Shown here: piece by piece, positions 61,501-64,000 of the stretch
Layout of the letters: the number at the start of each line of letters is the position of its first letter
Position numbering within the stretch: the stretch's first letter is position 1
From: Pseudomonas sp. GGS8
GTDB lineage: Bacteria > Pseudomonadota > Gammaproteobacteria > Pseudomonadales > Pseudomonadaceae
Reading direction: 5' to 3'
NCBI RefSeq assembly: GCF_024168645.1
Contig: NZ_JALJWF010000001.1
Coordinates: 2,917,501 to 2,981,500 of the forward strand
Length of the DNA: 64,000 nucleotides
Notes under the pieces: model-generated
The model's database searches: none
Seen by the model: the letters and a program-made list of their open reading frames with translations, nothing else
Told to the model about the DNA's origin: nothing
Position numbers and translations under genes: made by a program

Positions 61501-61956
61501 ATGAAAGTCGCCATCCTTTCCGGCTCGGTGTACGGCACGGCTGAAGAAGTCGCCCGCCACGCCGCAAGCCTATTGAACGCCGCCGGTTTTGAAACCTGGC
61601 ACAACCCGCGCGCGACACTTGCCGATGTTCAGGCTTTTGGCCCGGAAGCCTTTCTGGCGGTGACTTCGACCACCGGCATGGGCGAGTTGCCGGACAACCT
61701 GCAACCGCTGTATTCGACGATTCGCGATCTATTGCCCGCCACCTGGCGTGGCTTGCCGGGTGCCGTTATCGGGTTGGGCGACTCGAGTTACGGCGATACG
61801 TTCTGCGGTGGCGGTGAGCAAATGCGTGAATTGTTCGGCGAACTGGGCGTGCGTGAAGTGCTGCCAATGTTACGTCTGGACGCCAGTGAAACCGTAACGC
61901 CGGAAACCGACGCCGAGCCTTGGCTGGCGGACCTCATCAGCGCACTGCGAGGCTGA
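61501..61956 (+). CDS. flavodoxin (MioC/YqcA family)
   Basis: A 151 aa flavodoxin-fold protein of the MioC/YqcA family. The FMN phosphate loop is SGSVYGTAEEVARHAAS (about 8-24). The second and third loops are STTGMGELPDN and GLGDSSYGDTFCGGG. Such proteins carry electrons, for example in biotin synthase or tRNA-modification systems. The partner is not shown by the context. ATG at 61501. It is divergent from the LOV gene with about 100 bases between starts. Confidence 0.87.
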   Translation: MKVAILSGSVYGTAEEVARHAASLLNAAGFETWHNPRATLADVQAFGPEAFLAVTSTTGMGELPDNLQPLYSTIRDLLPATWRGLPGAVIGLGDSSYGDTFCGGGEQMRELFGELGVREVLPMLRLDASETVTPETDAEPWLADLISALRG

Positions 61957-62160
61957 CTTGTGGGAGCGGCTTAACTTACGGGCATTAAGGCTTACGCGCC
62001 TTTATAGGGTGGGTGCTTTGATATGGATCCAGGCTCACCCACGCACTGACCCACTCGGCCATCAAGCTGGCTGCCAATGCAACTACCCGAAGTCTGGAGG
62101 CTGACTAGACTGCTGTAACGTCAGTAAAACAATAAGAACAGAAAAACGAGAATCCTTGCC
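61957..62160. other. intergenic region before the aldolase-family gene
   Basis: This holds a degenerate REP fragment (TGTGGGAGCGGCTTAAC near 61960) and an imperfect hairpin with arms GTGGGTG and CACCCAC near 62009-62041, which could end the flavodoxin transcript. No further gene is seen. The promoter of the next operon should lie in the last 90 bases. Confidence 0.4.
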
Positions 62161-62943
62161 GTGAACGTAGCCCCCGTCCAGTCGCCACACAGTGTCAAAG
62201 GTAAAGTCAGTGCCGCCGAGTGGCAGGCACGCGTTGACCTGGCTGCCTGTTATCGTCTGGTCGCCCTGCACGGCTGGGATGATCTGATCTTCACGCACAT
62301 TTCGGCCAAGGTGCCGGGCACTGAAGATTTCCTGATCAACCCGTTCGGGCTGATGTTCCATGAAATGACCGCATCGAGCCTGGTCAAGGTCGATCAGGCC
62401 GGCAACAAATTGATGGACAGCCCCTACGACATCAACCCGGCGGGTTACACCATCCACAGCGCGGTGCATGAAGTCCGGCATGACGTCGTGTGTGTACTGC
62501 ACACCCACACGGCGGCGGGGGTGGCGGTATCGGCGCAGAAACAGGGCATTTTGCCGATCAGTCAGCAGTCATTGTTCGTCCTGTCCAGCCTGGCTTATCA
62601 CGCCTACGAAGGCGTGGCGTTGAACCATGAAGAGAAGGCGCGGCTGCAAGCCGACCTGGGTGAAAACAATTTTCTGATGCTGCACAACCACGGTCTGCTG
62701 ACCTGTGGCGGCACCATCGCCGACACGTTCCTGATGATGTTTACCTTCCAGCGCGCCTGCGAGATTCAGGTGCTGGCGCAGAACGGTGGCGCGGAGCTGA
62801 TCGCCATCGAACCGCAGATTCTGGCGGGTGCCAAGGCGATGATCGCCGGCGTTACCAAAAGTGCTCAAGGGATGGGTGGCGCGCTGGCCTGGCCGGCGCT
62901 GCTGCGCAAACTCGATAAACAAGACCCGGGTTATAAACTCTAA
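62161..62943 (+). CDS. class II aldolase/adducin-family protein
   Basis: A 260 aa class II aldolase/adducin protein. Zinc ligands are visible in VCVLHTHTAAGVAVSAQ (two His, about 117-119) and LHNHGLLTCGGTIADTF (His near 179). IFTHISAKVPGTEDFLINPF is the substrate-side motif. Members cleave or epimerise sugar phosphates or act on other carbonyls; the substrate here is unknown. The start is GTG. The hydrolase gene begins at the next base after its stop, so they are coupled. Confidence 0.86.
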   Translation: MNVAPVQSPHSVKGKVSAAEWQARVDLAACYRLVALHGWDDLIFTHISAKVPGTEDFLINPFGLMFHEMTASSLVKVDQAGNKLMDSPYDINPAGYTIHSAVHEVRHDVVCVLHTHTAAGVAVSAQKQGILPISQQSLFVLSSLAYHAYEGVALNHEEKARLQADLGENNFLMLHNHGLLTCGGTIADTFLMMFTFQRACEIQVLAQNGGAELIAIEPQILAGAKAMIAGVTKSAQGMGGALAWPALLRKLDKQDPGYKL

Positions 62944-63846
62944 ATGGCACTCACCGAAATTCCTCTGTGTGTGTGGCGTAAACGCGGCCAGACGTTCGTC
63001 TTCCGCGGTCAGAACATCCGCTACTGGGCTGCGGGGCAGGGTGAGCCACTGTTGCTGATCCATGGCTTCCCGACCGCCAGTTGGGACTGGCATTACCTGT
63101 GGCAACCGCTGGCGCAGCGCTATCGGGTGATCGCCTGTGACATGCTCGGCTTTGGCGATTCGGCCAAGCCGCTGAGTCACGACTACAGCCTGCTGGAACA
63201 GGCTGATCTGCAACAGGCGTTACTGGTGCACTTGAACGTCGAGCAACCCGTTCACGTGTTGGCACACGATTATGGCGACAGCGTGGCCCAAGAACTGTTA
63301 GCCCGACACTACGAAGCGCGCGCTCATATCGCCAGTTGCGTGTTCCTCAATGGTGGACTGTTTCCCGAAACCCATCGCCCGGTGTTGATGCAAAAACTCC
63401 TGCTCAGCCCCTTGGGCTGGATGATCGGGCTGGCTTTTACCCGTGACGCTCTGGTGAAGAGTTTCAAGCAAGTCTTCGGTCCGCAGACCCGGCCCAGCGA
63501 AAGTGAGCTGGATGATTTCTGGAGCCTGGTCGACAGTAATCACGGGCAACGGATCATGCACAAATTGATCGGTTACATACCGCAGCGGCGGCTCCAGCGT
63601 GAGCGTTGGGTCAGCGCCATGCAGCGCGGCGAGGTGCCGCTGCGCGTTATCGATGGTGAGGTCGATCCGGTTTCCGGTGCGCACATGGTGGCGCGCTATC
63701 GGCAACTGATTCCCGCCCCGGATACCGTCCTGCTGCCCGGGATCGGCCATTACCCACAGATTGAAGCGCCGGCACAGGTGCTTGAGCACTATCTGGAGTT
63801 TCGCGACCGGTTGGTTTCACCGCCGCTCAAAGTGGCGTGTTCCTGA
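62944..63846 (+). CDS. alpha/beta hydrolase, epoxide hydrolase/dehalogenase-like
   Basis: A 300 aa alpha/beta hydrolase. The oxyanion motif is HGFPTASWDWHYLW (about 37-50). The nucleophile elbow is LAHDYGDSVAQELL, where Asp103 replaces the usual Ser, as in epoxide hydrolases, haloalkane dehalogenases and the MEST group. The acid is probably in DGEVDPVSGAH and the base His in GIGHYPQIEAP. Two cap tyrosines diagnostic of epoxide hydrolases are not clear. It is directly coupled to the class II aldolase gene. Confidence 0.84.
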   Translation: MALTEIPLCVWRKRGQTFVFRGQNIRYWAAGQGEPLLLIHGFPTASWDWHYLWQPLAQRYRVIACDMLGFGDSAKPLSHDYSLLEQADLQQALLVHLNVEQPVHVLAHDYGDSVAQELLARHYEARAHIASCVFLNGGLFPETHRPVLMQKLLLSPLGWMIGLAFTRDALVKSFKQVFGPQTRPSESELDDFWSLVDSNHGQRIMHKLIGYIPQRRLQRERWVSAMQRGEVPLRVIDGEVDPVSGAHMVARYRQLIPAPDTVLLPGIGHYPQIEAPAQVLEHYLEFRDRLVSPPLKVACS

Positions 63847-63956
63847 TTATCCCGCTGCCTTATCGCGCACCATTCAGCCGCCCCCGTGTTCATTGTGACC
63901 GGCAGCCCCGTGCCCGACACTCGCACCTCATTGTCCCTGGCCTGCTGGAGTTCCCC

Positions 63957-64000
63957 ATGAATGAGTCTGTGCGCTTCGAAGATAAAGTGGTGATCGTCAC
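63957..64000 (+). CDS. start of a probable short-chain dehydrogenase (cut by window edge)
   Basis: Only the first 14 codons and part of a 15th are in the window. They read MNESVRFEDKVVIV, which resembles the start of an SDR Rossmann strand just before its TGxxxGxG motif. CTGGAG precedes the ATG. It is on the same strand as the aldolase and hydrolase genes, 110 bases after the latter, and may belong to their operon. Confidence 0.6.
   Translation, partial: MNESVRFEDKVVIV

Noticed and set aside
59281..62030. The 11-mer ATATGGATCCA found both before the LitR-type gene and near 62022
   Set aside because: Hundreds of repeated 11-mers are expected by chance in 64 kb, and the second copy is not placed like an operator.

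Overview
The window comes from the chromosome of a fluorescent-group Pseudomonas, probably of the P. fluorescens lineage. The evidence is protein-level similarity of nearly every gene to known Pseudomonas genes, high GC at third codon positions, Pseudomonas-type REP/REPIN elements between genes, an AlgW-type protease, a fused CysNC, short-form HisG, and a short LOV protein of the kind known from P. putida. It is almost entirely core genome. I see no prophage, insertion sequence, CRISPR array, integron or tRNA gene.

Layout. 1-850: the 3' end of a 23S rRNA, a 5S rRNA and the rrn terminator. 0.95-4.5 kb: a LetA/PqiA protein split into two genes, and a six-MCE-domain LetB/PqiB-like tunnel protein. 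4.6-7.6 kb: an AEC transporter, a carboxymuconolactone-decarboxylase-family protein coupled to a Na+/Ca2+ exchanger-family protein, and an RlpA-like lipoprotein. 7.8-11 kb: gatCAB (minus strand), with mreBCD, maf, rng, yhdP, a nitrilase-family amidase and tldD on the plus strand to 22.6 kb. 22.7-24.7 kb: yjgA (darP) and pmbA. 24.8-31.8 kb, minus strand: kdsD-kdsC-lptC-lptA-lptB-rpoN-hpf-ptsN-rapZ-ptsO, combining Kdo/LPS export, sigma-54 and the nitrogen PTS. 32.1-36.8 kb, plus: mlaFEDCB-ibaG-murA. 36.9-40.1 kb: hisG-hisD-hisC. 40.2-45.2 kb: algW (minus), a Nif3-family gene, and cysD-cysNC. 45.4-48.4 kb, minus: acyltransferase and pta. Then a DUF3565 gene, slyD, glutathione peroxidase, an Old Yellow Enzyme-like oxidoreductase, a GT4 glycosyltransferase, cysZ, trxB and a class III aminotransferase to 55.8 kb.

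56.0-61.4 kb is the most interesting part. A minus-strand pterin cluster (folM-folE-folX, with DUF1244 and HopJ-family genes) lies next to an ABM-domain membrane protein. That gene is divergent from a MerR regulator of the LitR/CarH family whose adenosyl-B12 motifs are degraded (class II LitR). Facing it are a PilZ-like gene and a short LOV blue-light receptor. The regulator/LOV pairing, with two adjacent inverted repeats in the regulator promoter, suggests a light-response locus. 61.5-64 kb: a MioC-type flavodoxin, a class II aldolase-family gene, an alpha/beta hydrolase, and the start of a probable short-chain dehydrogenase cut by the window edge.

Much of the window serves the cell envelope: lipid transport (LetAB, Mla, YhdP), LPS assembly (Kds, Lpt), peptidoglycan and shape (MurA, MreBCD, RlpA), and envelope stress (AlgW). 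Sulfur assimilation (CysD, CysNC, CysZ) and histidine synthesis are the main metabolic blocks. Eight REPIN-like inverted repeats of two sequence classes sit in intergenic gaps. One of them supplies the last codons of the glycosyltransferase gene.
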